A DNA stretch of 64,000 bases from Actinomadura macrotermitis (GTDB taxonomy: Bacteria > Actinomycetota > Actinomycetes > Streptosporangiales > Streptosporangiaceae): assembly GCF_009604375.1 (NCBI RefSeq), contig NZ_WEGH01000002.1, positions 248,001 through 312,000 of the forward strand. The letters are read 5' to 3'. The notes below the pieces were generated by a model. That model did not search any database. It saw nothing but the letters and a program-made list of their open reading frames with translations, and was not told where the DNA came from. This document shows, in pieces, positions 7,760-18,457 of the stretch. The position numbers and the translations under genes are program-made. Position 1 is the stretch's first letter, and the number at the start of each line of letters is the position of its first letter.

Positions 7760-8488
7760 ATGGAACAGGCACTGATCACCGGAGCCAACAAGGGGCTCGG
7801 GCTCGAGGCGGCCCGGCGGCTCGGGGAGATGGGATGGAAGGTCTTCCTCGGCTCGCGCGACGAGGGCCGCGGTCGGGAAGCCGCCGCCAAGCTGGCCGCC
7901 GAGGGCATCGACGTGGTCATGGTCCCGCTGGACGTGACCTCGGACGACTCGGTGGCCGGCGCCGTCCGGCTCGTCCGGGAGCACACCGGCCGGCTGGACG
8001 TCCTGATCAACAACGCCGGCGCGCCGGGCCGGGGCATCACGCCGGCGGAGGCGACGGCCGAGGAGATCCACTCCGTCTATGACACCAACGTGTACGGCCC
8101 CGTCAGGGTCACCCACGCGTTCCTGCCCCTGCTGCAGGCGGCGGACAACCCGCGGGTGGTGATGGTGTCCAGCGGCGGCGGCTCCTTCGCGGTCGTGACC
8201 GACCCGGAGCAGCCCGTCTCCCGCTTCCACGAGCTCGCCTACAGCTCGTCGAAGGCGGCGCTGAACATGATCACCGTCCGCTACGCCCAGGCCCTACCGC
8301 ACATCAAGTTCAACATCGCCACTCCCGGCGAGATCGCCAACCGCACGTTCGCCGCCACCGACATGAACCACCACACCGGCGCGCTGACGGTCACCGAGGG
8401 CACCGACTCCATCCTCAGGCTCGCGACGCTCGGCCCCGACGGCCCGTCCGGCGTCTTCGTCGACCGCCTCGGCCCCGCCCCCTGGTGA
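7760..8488 (+). CDS. Short-chain dehydrogenase/reductase (SDR)
   Basis: The product has 242 residues. TGANKGLG at the N-terminus binds NAD(P)H; INNAG follows near residue 80; the catalytic triad is Ser in VSSGGG and YSSSK. The ATG at 7760 is preferred because GGAGG lies six bases before it; the ATG at 7748 has no such site. It follows the first SDR gene closely and is probably co-transcribed under the same TetR control. The two SDRs are only distantly similar, so they may act on successive steps. Confidence 0.92.
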   Translation: MEQALITGANKGLGLEAARRLGEMGWKVFLGSRDEGRGREAAAKLAAEGIDVVMVPLDVTSDDSVAGAVRLVREHTGRLDVLINNAGAPGRGITPAEATAEEIHSVYDTNVYGPVRVTHAFLPLLQAADNPRVVMVSSGGGSFAVVTDPEQPVSRFHELAYSSSKAALNMITVRYAQALPHIKFNIATPGEIANRTFAATDMNHHTGALTVTEGTDSILRLATLGPDGPSGVFVDRLGPAPW

Positions 8489-8502
8489 CTACGCCCCGCC
8501 GG

Positions 8503-8529
8503 CGCCCAGGCCCACCCGCGGCCTGGGCG
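8503..8529. terminator. Bidirectional terminator hairpin
   Basis: A 10-bp stem (CGCCCAGGCC at 8503-8512 with GGCCTGGGCG at 8520-8529) with a 7-base loop sits between the SDR stop codon and the convergent gene that ends at 8530. Confidence 0.75.
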
Positions 8530-9015
8530 TCAGAGCTCTGCGGAGCGGATGAAGCCGAACACGGCGTGCCGCAGCTGTTCCAGGTAGTCGCGCAGGTCCT
8601 CGCCGATGGGCACGAACTCGCTGTCGCGGGAAGCGGTCCGGGACCGGTAGATCACGCCAGCACCGGTGATGAGACGCAGAGCGCCGTCGCTGGCGAAGAT
8701 GATGCCGCGGGCCTCTTCGCCGAGCCGGACGGTGCCTTGTTCACGCAGCTCACCGACGACCTGGTCGGCCGGATGGACGAAGCACCCGTTGCCGATGTCG
8801 GGTAGCAGGACCGCATCGATGACCCGGTAGAAGGCGTCCAGCGGCGGGGGTGGCTCCGTAGAAACGGCGCCTTGATCAGCCACGCGGACGAGGTTGTCAC
8901 CCGGCGGGTAGCCGAAGCGGTTCATGAAACCGGCGAGGAACGGCGCGAGGGCCTGGTTGATCTCGCTGCTCCAGGAGGTCAACCAGGCCACATCGAGGGT
9001 TCGTGCTGCGCTCAT
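8530..9015 (-). CDS. Protein of unknown function
   Basis: The product is 161 residues, soluble by appearance, with normal high-GC codon usage. The start is the ATG of MSAARTLDVAWL; the open frame upstream of it has no similarity to coding sequence. I do not recognise the family. Visible features are an N-terminal helical segment (WSSEINQALAPFLAGFMNRFGY), a middle VIDAVLLPDIGNGCF stretch and a C-terminal helical end (LRDYLEQLRHAVFGFI). It lies head-to-tail after the membrane-protein gene of the next operon with a gap of 152 bp, so it may be a separate unit. Confidence 0.65.
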   Translation of the reverse strand: MSAARTLDVAWLTSWSSEINQALAPFLAGFMNRFGYPPGDNLVRVADQGAVSTEPPPPLDAFYRVIDAVLLPDIGNGCFVHPADQVVGELREQGTVRLGEEARGIIFASDGALRLITGAGVIYRSRTASRDSEFVPIGEDLRDYLEQLRHAVFGFIRSAEL

Positions 9016-9167
9016 GAGCCCGATCCCTACTCTTTGAGTCCAGACGTTGCACGGCCCTCCCCTACAGGGAGGGATTCCAGGAAGAGTCCGAACGGCGCTG
9101 TTGAAGTGTCCCGAACCTACCGGCGAGCAGGTCACCGCCTTGCCCGCCGATGGCTTGGTATATGTGG

Positions 9168-11162
9168 TCATGCCGGGTCGGCCACTTTGGAGCGCTGGTG
9201 CCGCCGATCGTCCTTTCGCCGGCGCTCCTGGGCGATCCACTGCTTTCCTTCCGCGGCGATCCCCTCCATGACATGCAGAGTGTGGTGAAGGCCGGCCGCG
9301 TCCAGCGTCGCCTCCGATACGACGCCGGGCGTCTCGCCCGGCTCGAGTTCCTCCATTCCCGGGCCTATCACCTTGGCCTGGATCCGTTCCCCGTTGACGA
9401 GCACGAGTTCGAAGCTGCGTTCACCGTCGTCCGCTTGGCGTACCCGCACGGCCGCGACCGCCTCGTAGCGGTAGTTGGTCCGGCCCCGGTCATGGAAGGT
9501 GCCCCGCGCGAAGTCGAGTTCGGCGCTGAGCTGGCGTACCCCGTCCGCGGTGAGGAGGAAAAGAAGCAGCTGATAACGCGTGTAGCGCCAGGGGCCGTTG
9601 AGCACACGCGCGCGGCTAGCGGATGAACCGGGTGCCTCGATGAACGCGTAGGCGACCATGTTGCTCATGACCAGTCCGTAGTGACGCAGTGCTTCGTCCA
9701 GCAGCACTTTCCGGTCCCGGTTCAACCAGGTGGCCATTTCCGGGTCGGAGGGCTTGTCGGCCAGCTTCGCCTGCCAGCGCTCGAAAGCCGCCATGCAGTC
9801 CTCCTGCATCTGCGCGCTTTCGGCCTCGTCGGCCGCGCACCGCCTCCGCTCCAGAACGATGTGCGCCCAGGCGCGGACGGCGAACACCCCGGCCGCCAGC
9901 GCTATGGCCACCGAACGGACCGCGCTCAAGGGAGCGATCCGTGCCGCGCTCTCCACCGCCCAGACGATTCCCAGCACGAAGACGGCGAGGCCGGCAAGCG
10001 CCACGACCTTAGTGGCCAGCGGGGTCGCCAGTTCCCACCGGTAGCTCCACAGCGTGCCGTTCTCCCATCGCTTCTTGACGTCGCCCACCCGGTACCGGAT
10101 CAGCCAGGAGATCTTCTCGACGCCGGTTCGCTGTTCCCGGTAGATCTCGACGATCTCGTCCCGCATGCTCTTGCGGATTCCCGCCGTCCCGGCCAGCCAG
10201 GCGGAGCGGCTCGTGTCACGCGGCACGTATCTGGCGAAGTAGTGGTCGAAGCGCTGGTCTACCTTGTTCGCGAAGCCACCGGCCGGTGCGCCGGTCGTAC
10301 GTTCCCGAGGCCGCCCGTACTCTTCGTCTTTCGCCCGACGCCGTTCGCTGCGAAAACGCCATTCCATACCGCTGCGCGCGGCGCAGCAGCCGCCGACGAT
10401 ACCCAGCAGATACACGAGCAGCGCGAAGACCTGAAGTTCACGTGCCAGCAGGTAGCCGATATGGATCGCCGCCACGGCGAGGACGGCCGTCGCCACCACC
10501 GCCCGGATCCAGGTGCCGGTGGAGATGTCAGCCGGCCGCACGGGACGGCGCCGGGGCGGGGTCGGCTCCGGCTGGAAGAACTTCCAGACACGTTCGGCTC
10601 GACTGTCCGCCATCTGGTGCTGCTTGGCGCTTTGCAGGGCTCGATGCCACATCTGGTCTTTGAGCGGCCCCTCCAGGAACAGCTCAAAATGCCGCAGGAT
10701 CGCGGCGCGCTGGATTTCGCCGAGCCCGTCGAAGTCCTTGAGCAGGGCAGGCAGATCTGCATCCGGCTGCTGCGCGGAGTCCAGCAGCCGGCTGATGGCC
10801 TTCACCCCGTCCGCCCACGCATCGCCGCCGGTGACGTGGCAGATGGTCCGCGCCTGCCGCAGCCGCTCGGCGTCCTCTTCCGGCATCTCATGCCGCGTCC
10901 GGCCGCTGACGAGTGCCAGCTGCCAGTAGAAGCAGACCTCGTTGCCGGTATGGCCGTCCATGATGGCTTCGTGGATGAGCTGCCGTGCCCTGTCCGGCGT
11001 GCTGCCATCGAGCCAGCGCACACCGGTTTCGAACTTCTCCGCAGGTGAAGGGTCCGCGGGCAGCGAGTAGTAATGGACGCCGCCGTGCACCGTCGCCGCC
11101 TGAACACCGACGTAGGCGGAATCCCCGGCGTAGTTCGTCGTGCCGGTATCCGGCCCGGTCAT
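9168..11162 (-). CDS. Membrane protein with N-terminal VGVQA-VHGG motif
   Basis: The product is 664 residues. Residues 18-30 read VGVQAATVHGGVH, a Gly/Gln/His motif that also occurs in the product of the preceding gene. Residues 40-200 are helical (FETGVRWLDGSTPDRARQLIHEAI) and look repeat-like. Two hydrophobic pairs, near 219-240/243-261 and around 390-440, give about four membrane segments, followed by a charged cytoplasmic C-terminal region. The start overlaps the stop of the nucleosidase gene by 4 bp (ATGA), so the two are translationally coupled. I recognise no enzyme. By analogy with motif-paired signalling proteins (RHIM-like bacterial amyloid signalling motifs), it could be a membrane effector triggered by its partner; this is inference. 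Confidence 0.75.
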   Translation of the reverse strand: MTGPDTGTTNYAGDSAYVGVQAATVHGGVHYYSLPADPSPAEKFETGVRWLDGSTPDRARQLIHEAIMDGHTGNEVCFYWQLALVSGRTRHEMPEEDAERLRQARTICHVTGGDAWADGVKAISRLLDSAQQPDADLPALLKDFDGLGEIQRAAILRHFELFLEGPLKDQMWHRALQSAKQHQMADSRAERVWKFFQPEPTPPRRRPVRPADISTGTWIRAVVATAVLAVAAIHIGYLLARELQVFALLVYLLGIVGGCCAARSGMEWRFRSERRRAKDEEYGRPRERTTGAPAGGFANKVDQRFDHYFARYVPRDTSRSAWLAGTAGIRKSMRDEIVEIYREQRTGVEKISWLIRYRVGDVKKRWENGTLWSYRWELATPLATKVVALAGLAVFVLGIVWAVESAARIAPLSAVRSVAIALAAGVFAVRAWAHIVLERRRCAADEAESAQMQEDCMAAFERWQAKLADKPSDPEMATWLNRDRKVLLDEALRHYGLVMSNMVAYAFIEAPGSSASRARVLNGPWRYTRYQLLLFLLTADGVRQLSAELDFARGTFHDRGRTNYRYEAVAAVRVRQADDGERSFELVLVNGERIQAKVIGPGMEELEPGETPGVVSEATLDAAGLHHTLHVMEGIAAEGKQWIAQERRRKDDRRHQRSKVADPA

Positions 11163-12319
11163 GTCAGCCCCTGGACCAGGGCGATGACGCTCGCCACCTC
11201 GGCGGCCAGGACGGCCACGTCCCCGACGAGCCCGCGCACCTTTTTGAGGGCCAGCGTCACCGCGCCGATGTCCTGGGGCGTGGTGGTTCGCAACGTTTCC
11301 CGGGCGGCGGCGAGCTCGGCCTGCGCCGCCTGGTAGGTCTCCTCGTCCAGGTGATCGGCCGCTCGCGCCTGCTGGAGCAGGACGGCCAGGCCGGCGACCG
11401 CCTCGGCGGGGTCGGCCGGCGGGCGCCGCTCACCGGTCATCCGGATACCGCCATGCACATGACCGGCCTGCACGCCCACTCGCGCGTTGTCCTTGGCCAC
11501 GTTGCGGATCGTTCCGCTCATCTCCGAACTCCTCTTCGTTCCGGTCGCCGCGTGCCGATCGGGGTCCTGTTCCTCGGCGGCCAGGCTTTCCGCCAGTGCC
11601 CTGGTGAACGCCGCCGCGTTGGCCACCGCCCGTGCCTGCCACTGCTCCCGGTCGGTGATCTCCTTGGTGCCGTCGGCCTGGTCGCTGACGCCTCGGATCA
11701 CAACCACCGGGAGCGCCCTGTTCAAATGCGCGGCCTGCGCCACGCCCGCCCCTTCCATCTCGATCGCGAGTGCGTCGTTGTAGTTCCGCTGGAGCCAGCG
11801 GGCGTGCGCCGACAGCTTGGAATTCAGGACCACCTCACCGGCCGCGATCGGCCCGAAATGCACTTCGGGAGCCTGCTGGGCCGCGCCCAGTCCCTGCGAC
11901 CAGGAGCGGACGCGGGCGATGTGCCGGGCGATCTGATCGGCGCCGTGCGAGACCTCCCACACGCGCGGTCGGCTCTTGAACCCGTCGTCCTGGCTCGTCC
12001 CGCCGTGGAACGCATAGACATGGGTGGCCACCACCACGTCGCCGAGGGCGATATGGGAGTGCAGGGCGCCCGCCACCCCTACGAACAGCAGGGCCGCGGG
12101 GGTGAACTCGGCAATGGCGCGTTCGGCCAGTACCGCCGCGGACTGGTTGCCCTTCCCGACGAGGCCCAGTGCGATACGGCACCGGCTCCCCGCCAGCCGG
12201 CCGACCTCGAAGCGGGTGCCCTGCGGGTGCCGGTGCAACCGCGGGTCGTCCAGCTTCTCGCGGACGGCCTCGTACTCCACATCCAATGCCGTCAGGACGA
12301 CGATCGGACTGCCGCTCAT
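11159..12319 (-). CDS. MTAN/PNP-like nucleosidase fused to a VGVQA-VHGG motif region
   Basis: The product is 386 residues. Residues 1-245 form a nucleoside phosphorylase/5'-methylthioadenosine nucleosidase-like domain: VVLTALDVEYEAV at the N-terminus, LFVGVAGAL, the substrate block IEMEGAGVAQAA and VIRGVSDQADG carrying the catalytic Asp. It should cleave the glycosidic bond of a purine nucleoside-type substrate. Residues 281-292 are VGVQAGHVHGGI, nearly the same as in the downstream membrane protein, followed by a helical tail. An internal ATG at 11521 with a strong GAGGAG site could also give a separate 120-residue tail. The start overlaps the Nudix stop by 4 bp. The fused motif suggests a regulated, partner-triggered nucleosidase. 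Confidence 0.8.
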   Translation of the reverse strand: MSGSPIVVLTALDVEYEAVREKLDDPRLHRHPQGTRFEVGRLAGSRCRIALGLVGKGNQSAAVLAERAIAEFTPAALLFVGVAGALHSHIALGDVVVATHVYAFHGGTSQDDGFKSRPRVWEVSHGADQIARHIARVRSWSQGLGAAQQAPEVHFGPIAAGEVVLNSKLSAHARWLQRNYNDALAIEMEGAGVAQAAHLNRALPVVVIRGVSDQADGTKEITDREQWQARAVANAAAFTRALAESLAAEEQDPDRHAATGTKRSSEMSGTIRNVAKDNARVGVQAGHVHGGIRMTGERRPPADPAEAVAGLAVLLQQARAADHLDEETYQAAQAELAAARETLRTTTPQDIGAVTLALKKVRGLVGDVAVLAAEVASVIALVQGLT

Positions 12320-13050
12320 TCTTCCCGCCCTTTCGCGTTCGGCTGTTCGGCCGGCCGGACCATCGGCGGATACAGGACCGTGCGCGGGCCGGCCCGGAAC
12401 AGCCGGGCCGGCCTCCCGGTCGTGACCTTGCGCTCCGAGCCCGCCGCGACGATGAACCCGCTGGTCTTCTGGACCTTGCGATAGAAGTTGCGGGGGTCGA
12501 GTGGGATCCCCCATACCGCCTCGTAGACCCGCTGCAGGTCGGCGATCGTGAAGACGGGCCCGCAGAACGCCGTCGCGAGCGCGGAATGCTCGAGCTTGGC
12601 GCGGGCCTTCTCGACGCCGTCCGCGACGATCCGCCGGTGGTCGAAGGCGAGCTCCAGTTCCCCGGAGAGCACCCGGTCGGCTCGCTGCCATCGGGCGCCG
12701 GCCGCGTCCGTGCCGGCGACCGGCTCGGGCAGCCCCGGCGCGATCGCCAGGTAGGCGACGGACACCACCCGGCCGCGTGGGTCACGGCCGGGCTCGCCGT
12801 AGACGCCGAGGTGTTCCAGGTGCAGCGGCTCGACGTCCATGGCGGCCTCCTCCGCCAGTTCGCGGCGGGCCGCGGCCGTGAGGTCCTCTTCGGCATCCCG
12901 CAGGAATCCGCCCGGGAGCGCCAGGGCGCCCTTGTAGGGCTCGACACCGCGCTCGACGAGCAGGACCTGCAGGTGCGATTCGCGCAGCGTCAGGATCACC
13001 AGATCGACCGCGAGCAGCACGGCGGGGGGCGTCCAGCGGTCTTCGGTCAT
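12316..13050 (-). CDS. NrtR-like Nudix protein with C-terminal winged helix
   Basis: The product is 244 residues. The N-terminal Nudix domain (about 8-145) carries GGFLRDAEEDLTAAARREL then AEEAAM, a Nudix box one residue longer between the Gly and Glu positions than the consensus, with the final Gly replaced by Ala. The C-terminal part (FTIADLQRVYEAVWG, NFYRKVQKTSGFI, TTGRPARLFR) matches the winged helix of NrtR-type regulators, which respond to ADP-ribose-type ligands. It is either an ADP-ribose hydrolase, a regulator, or both. It is the first gene of a three-gene operon with 4-bp overlaps, preceded by a palindrome at 13065-13085 that it may bind. Confidence 0.87.
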   Translation of the reverse strand: MTEDRWTPPAVLLAVDLVILTLRESHLQVLLVERGVEPYKGALALPGGFLRDAEEDLTAAARRELAEEAAMDVEPLHLEHLGVYGEPGRDPRGRVVSVAYLAIAPGLPEPVAGTDAAGARWQRADRVLSGELELAFDHRRIVADGVEKARAKLEHSALATAFCGPVFTIADLQRVYEAVWGIPLDPRNFYRKVQKTSGFIVAAGSERKVTTGRPARLFRAGPRTVLYPPMVRPAEQPNAKGREE

Positions 13051-13064
13051 GCGGCGAGCCTAGC

Positions 13065-13085
13065 TTTCTGTCACCTTGACAAAAA
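13065..13085. promoter_or_regulatory. Palindromic operator before the Nudix operon
   Basis: A 21-bp near-perfect palindrome has inner arms TGTCA (13069-13073) and TGACA (13077-13081) and outer TTT/AAA arms, with one mismatched pair. It starts 15 bp upstream of the Nudix start codon. NrtR-family sites typically contain GTCA/TGAC half-sites, so autoregulation by the Nudix protein is plausible. The rest of the interval to 13310 shows no gene. Confidence 0.55.
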
Positions 13086-13316
13086 GTCGCTTCAGGCTGC
13101 CACCCCGGTCACCGCTTCATCACCGATCGGTAAGGCCTGGTGCGGCACCCGGACGCGGAGCGGGCGCCGCCGCGCAGGTGAGGCCGTTGTCCGGCGGAAG
13201 CGGGCGGCCCCGTTCAGCAGCCGGTCATCCTCACGTCCCATGCCGGCCAGGGCCGGATCCGTATCCGGCAGCCGGTCCGATCGTTTCGAGGGGTGCACCC
13301 CACCCGGCCTGAACAA

Positions 13317-13350
13317 GTTTCATTCGTTCTCTTGAATCATTCGTGTTTAG
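13317..13350 (+). promoter_or_regulatory. furA operator (putative): AT-rich promoter region of furA with a repeated TCATTCGT
   Basis: An unusually AT-rich stretch just before furA contains TCATTCGT twice in direct orientation, about 18 bp apart, separated by TCTCTTGAA. FurA proteins of actinomycetes autoregulate by binding AT-rich sites in this position. The site is inferred from location and composition. Confidence 0.35.
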
Positions 13351-13368
13351 GGGGATAGGTTGGGCGGC

Positions 13369-13806
13369 ATGTCCGTATCCCCGGAACCGTCCACCGCCGC
13401 CGAGCTGCGCGGGGCCGGCCTGCGGGTGACCGCCGCCCGCGTCGCGCTGCTCGACACCGTCCGCGACGGCGACCACCTCGGCGTCGAGGCGATCGCCGCC
13501 GGGGTGCGCGAGCGGGTCGGCCACATCTCGCTCCAGGCCGTGTACGAGGCCCTGCACGCGCTCACCGCGGCGGGCCTGGTGCGCCGCATCGAGCCGGCCG
13601 GCAGCCCGGCCCGGTTCGAGGGGCGGGTCGGGGACAACCACCACCACGTCGTGTGCCGGTCGTGCGGGGCCGTCGCCGACGTCGACTGCGCGGTCGGCGA
13701 GATCCCCTGCCTGACCGCGTCCGACGACCACGGCTTCACCATCGACGAGGCCGAGGTCATCTACTGGGGCAGGTGCCCCGCCTGCTCCGCCGCACCCGGT
13801 TCCTGA
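13369..13806 (+). CDS. furA: FurA-type ferric uptake/peroxide-sensing regulator
   Basis: The product is 145 residues. The N-terminal winged helix (AAELRGAGLRVTAARVALLDTV, LQAVYEALHALTAAGLVRRIE) and the C-terminal dimerisation/metal domain (DNHHHVVCRSCG, with CPAC near the end) are both complete, so both the regulatory His-rich site and a Cys pair for structural zinc are present. It lies 33 bp upstream of katG in the same direction, the arrangement known from mycobacteria and Streptomyces, where FurA represses furA-katG and releases DNA on peroxide stress. The start ATG was chosen over an upstream TTG because MSVSPEP fits the family. Confidence 0.93.
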   Translation: MSVSPEPSTAAELRGAGLRVTAARVALLDTVRDGDHLGVEAIAAGVRERVGHISLQAVYEALHALTAAGLVRRIEPAGSPARFEGRVGDNHHHVVCRSCGAVADVDCAVGEIPCLTASDDHGFTIDEAEVIYWGRCPACSAAPGS

Positions 13807-16071
<2,265 letters not shown>

Positions 16072-16078
16072 GCGTGCG

Positions 16079-16108
16079 GTGACCCGGCCGGGACACCGGC
16101 CGGGTCAC
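16079..16108. terminator. Terminator after katG
   Basis: A perfect 13-bp stem (GTGACCCGGCCGG at 16079-16091 with its complement at 16096-16108) has a GACA loop. It overlaps the last codons of the convergent ABC exporter gene and can serve both directions. Confidence 0.85.
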
Positions 16109-17916
16109 ACCTGTTCGCCCTCCCGGGCCGCGTAGCCGCTGGCCTGGAGGGCGAACAGGCGCGCGTACTCCCCGTCCAGCGCCATGAGCTCCTCGTGGGT
16201 GCCGCGCTCGGTGATCCGCCCCTGGTCCAGGACCACGATGAGGTCGGCCTCGCGCACGGCGCCGAGCCGGTGCGAGATCAGCACGCTGGTCCGGCCGTGC
16301 CGGTGGCGGCGGAGCGAGGCGTGCACGGCGTGCTCGGCCTCGGCGTCCAGGCCCGAGCTCGGCTCGTCCAGCAGGAGCAGGTCGCGGCTCTGCCGCAGGA
16401 GCGCGCGGGCCAGCGCGAGGCGCTGCCACTGCCCGCCCGACAGGGCCGCCCCGGCCTCCTCCTGGTCGCCGAAGATGCGGCTCAGCATCGTGTCGTAGCC
16501 GCGCGGCAGCGCCGCGACGGCCTCGTGGACGCCGGCCCGCTCGGCGGCGGCCCGGATCCGTTCCGCGTCGCCGGCCGCGGCCAGGTCGCCCAGCATGATG
16601 TTCTCGCCGGCGGTGAGGTCGTACTCCATGAAGTCCTGGAACACCACGCCGATCCGCTCGCGGAGCTCGGCGGGGTCCAGGTCGCGCAGGTCCGTCCCGT
16701 CCCAGGTGACCGCGCCCTTGTCGGGGTCGTAGAGGCGGCACAGCAGCTTGACCAGCGTGCTCTTGCCCGCCCCGTTCACCCCGACCAGCGCGACGCTGCG
16801 GCCATGGGGGATGAACAGGTCGACGCCCCGCAGGATCCAGGGGTGCTCCTCGCTGTAGCGGAACCACACGTCGCGCAGCTCGATGCCCTCGCGCAGCTCC
16901 GGGACGGGGCGGGGCCCGGCGCGCACGGGCAGGTCGGGCACGGCCTCGGTGACCGTGACGAAGTGGCCGAACATCAGCAGGGCGTTGTGCGCGTCGGCCC
17001 ACCGGTCGACGATCGAGGTCAGCGCGGCCTGCACCCCGGCGACGGCGGCGGCGAAGACAGTCACGTCGCCCGCGGTGAGGTCGCCCGACGCCGCCGCGAG
17101 GACGGCCCACACCAGGCCGCCGCCCGCGACGCCGTTGCCGACCAGGGCGAGCAGCCCCTGGCGGCGCAGCGCCTTCAGGTCGACGCGGCGCTCGGCGTCG
17201 TCGGTGGCCTTCAGCTCGCCCAGCATCCGGGTGCGGAAGAAGTCGCCCAGCCCGAACAGCCGCACCTCCTTGGCCGCCTCGGGCCTGGTCAGCAGCTCGC
17301 CGTAGAACACCTGGCGGCGCATGCCGGGGCTGATCCGCCACATCGTGCCGGCCCGCTCCTTGCTCAGCCCGAGCTGGAGCCACACCGCGGGCAGCGCCGC
17401 CAGCACGATGACCGCGACCAGCACCGGGTTGACCATCAGCAGCGTGACCACGAAGCCGGACATGGCGACGGCCGACTGGCCGATCGTCAGGGCGCCGGAG
17501 ATGAGCCGGTCCGGGGCGCTGTGGCCGGACTCGTACGCCAGCCGCAGCGTGTCCTGGAACGCCGGGCTCTCCAGGCGGCGCAGGCCCGCGTGCGCGTTGA
17601 CCGCCCGGAACAGGCGGTCGGTGACCAGGGCGCGCACCGCCCGGCGCAGCTGCGCCTGGGCGTAGGTGCCGGCGTGCGGCAGGACGGTGAGGCCGAGGCC
17701 GCAGCCGGCGAGTCCCGCGGCCAGGAGCAGGAGCCGGTCCGTACCCCCGCCTTCGGTGAGCGCGTCCAGGACCAGCTTGGTCAGCCACGCCGTCGCGACC
17801 GGCGCGAGCCCGCCGAGCAGGGCGAGGACCACCGCCGCGACCGTCGCGCCGCGGTGCGCCCGCCAGGCCAGCGAGGCGACGACGGCGATCCGGCGCGGCG
17901 TCGCCGCACCGCTCAT
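16105..17916 (-). CDS. ABC exporter (fused permease and ATPase)
   Basis: The product is 603 residues. About six membrane segments lie in residues 1-330, then the nucleotide-binding domain with Walker A GVNGAGKST, signature LSGGQWQRLALARAL, Walker B LLLLDEPSSGLD and switch His in LISHRLG. It is a half-size exporter that works as a dimer. There is no N-terminal C39 peptidase, so it would export an already processed or a leader-bearing substrate. It is the last gene of a cassette (signal peptidase, Cys-rich peptide, MauE, thioredoxin-like, ABC), overlapping the previous gene by 4 bp, so the small peptide is the likely cargo. Confidence 0.9.
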   Translation of the reverse strand: MSGAATPRRIAVVASLAWRAHRGATVAAVVLALLGGLAPVATAWLTKLVLDALTEGGGTDRLLLLAAGLAGCGLGLTVLPHAGTYAQAQLRRAVRALVTDRLFRAVNAHAGLRRLESPAFQDTLRLAYESGHSAPDRLISGALTIGQSAVAMSGFVVTLLMVNPVLVAVIVLAALPAVWLQLGLSKERAGTMWRISPGMRRQVFYGELLTRPEAAKEVRLFGLGDFFRTRMLGELKATDDAERRVDLKALRRQGLLALVGNGVAGGGLVWAVLAAASGDLTAGDVTVFAAAVAGVQAALTSIVDRWADAHNALLMFGHFVTVTEAVPDLPVRAGPRPVPELREGIELRDVWFRYSEEHPWILRGVDLFIPHGRSVALVGVNGAGKSTLVKLLCRLYDPDKGAVTWDGTDLRDLDPAELRERIGVVFQDFMEYDLTAGENIMLGDLAAAGDAERIRAAAERAGVHEAVAALPRGYDTMLSRIFGDQEEAGAALSGGQWQRLALARALLRQSRDLLLLDEPSSGLDAEAEHAVHASLRRHRHGRTSVLISHRLGAVREADLIVVLDQGRITERGTHEELMALDGEYARLFALQASGYAAREGEQV

Positions 17917-18440
17917 AGGCCCGCCGGGACGGGCAGGTCGGCGGGGCGGATCAGCGAGGCCGTCACCACGGCGTTCTCGTCCACGACGTAGAAGCCGGGG
18001 AAGGCGGGCCGCCCGAACGCCGTGGCGACCGGGCCGTCCTGGGGCTCGACCGCCACGGTGGCGACGGGTGCCAGCGCGGTGGTGAACGGCTCGGCGTCGT
18101 TCCGGTCGCCGACGACGACCGCGAGGACGCGCCCGGCGCCCAGGCCCCCGACCCGCTCGGTGAACTCGGGCAGGTGCTCCCGGCAGGAGGCGCAGGTGGT
18201 GGAGAACAGGCCGACGACCGTGGGGCCGGTGAAGAAGCCGCGGTTCAGCGCGGTGCCGTCGAGGGCGGCCGCGGTGAACTCGGGCAGCGGGGTGCCGGGC
18301 GGGGTGAACGGCGGCGCCGCCCGTTCGCCCTCCAGCAGCGCGGCGTGTTCGCGGAGGCGGCGGACGACCGCCAGGGTGAGGAGCAGGTTGAACGCGCTAA
18401 GGGCGCCGACGAAGACGACGCCCGCGACGAGATAAGGCAC
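17913..18440 (-). CDS. Membrane-anchored thioredoxin/MauD-like disulphide oxidoreductase
   Basis: The product is 175 residues. A single N-terminal hydrophobic segment (LVAGVVFVGALSAFNLLLTLAVV) anchors a thioredoxin-fold domain facing the outside. The redox motif is CASC in LFSTTCASCREHLPEF. It resembles MauD/TlpA-type proteins, which form or isomerise disulphides in exported proteins. The GTG at 18440 has GAAGGA six bases upstream; an ATG at 18461 that overlaps the previous stop has no ribosome site. It lies between the MauE gene and the ABC exporter gene. Confidence 0.85.
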   Translation of the reverse strand: MPYLVAGVVFVGALSAFNLLLTLAVVRRLREHAALLEGERAAPPFTPPGTPLPEFTAAALDGTALNRGFFTGPTVVGLFSTTCASCREHLPEFTERVGGLGAGRVLAVVVGDRNDAEPFTTALAPVATVAVEPQDGPVATAFGRPAFPGFYVVDENAVVTASLIRPADLPVPAGL

Positions 18441-18457
18441 TTGCCGTCCTTCATGGT

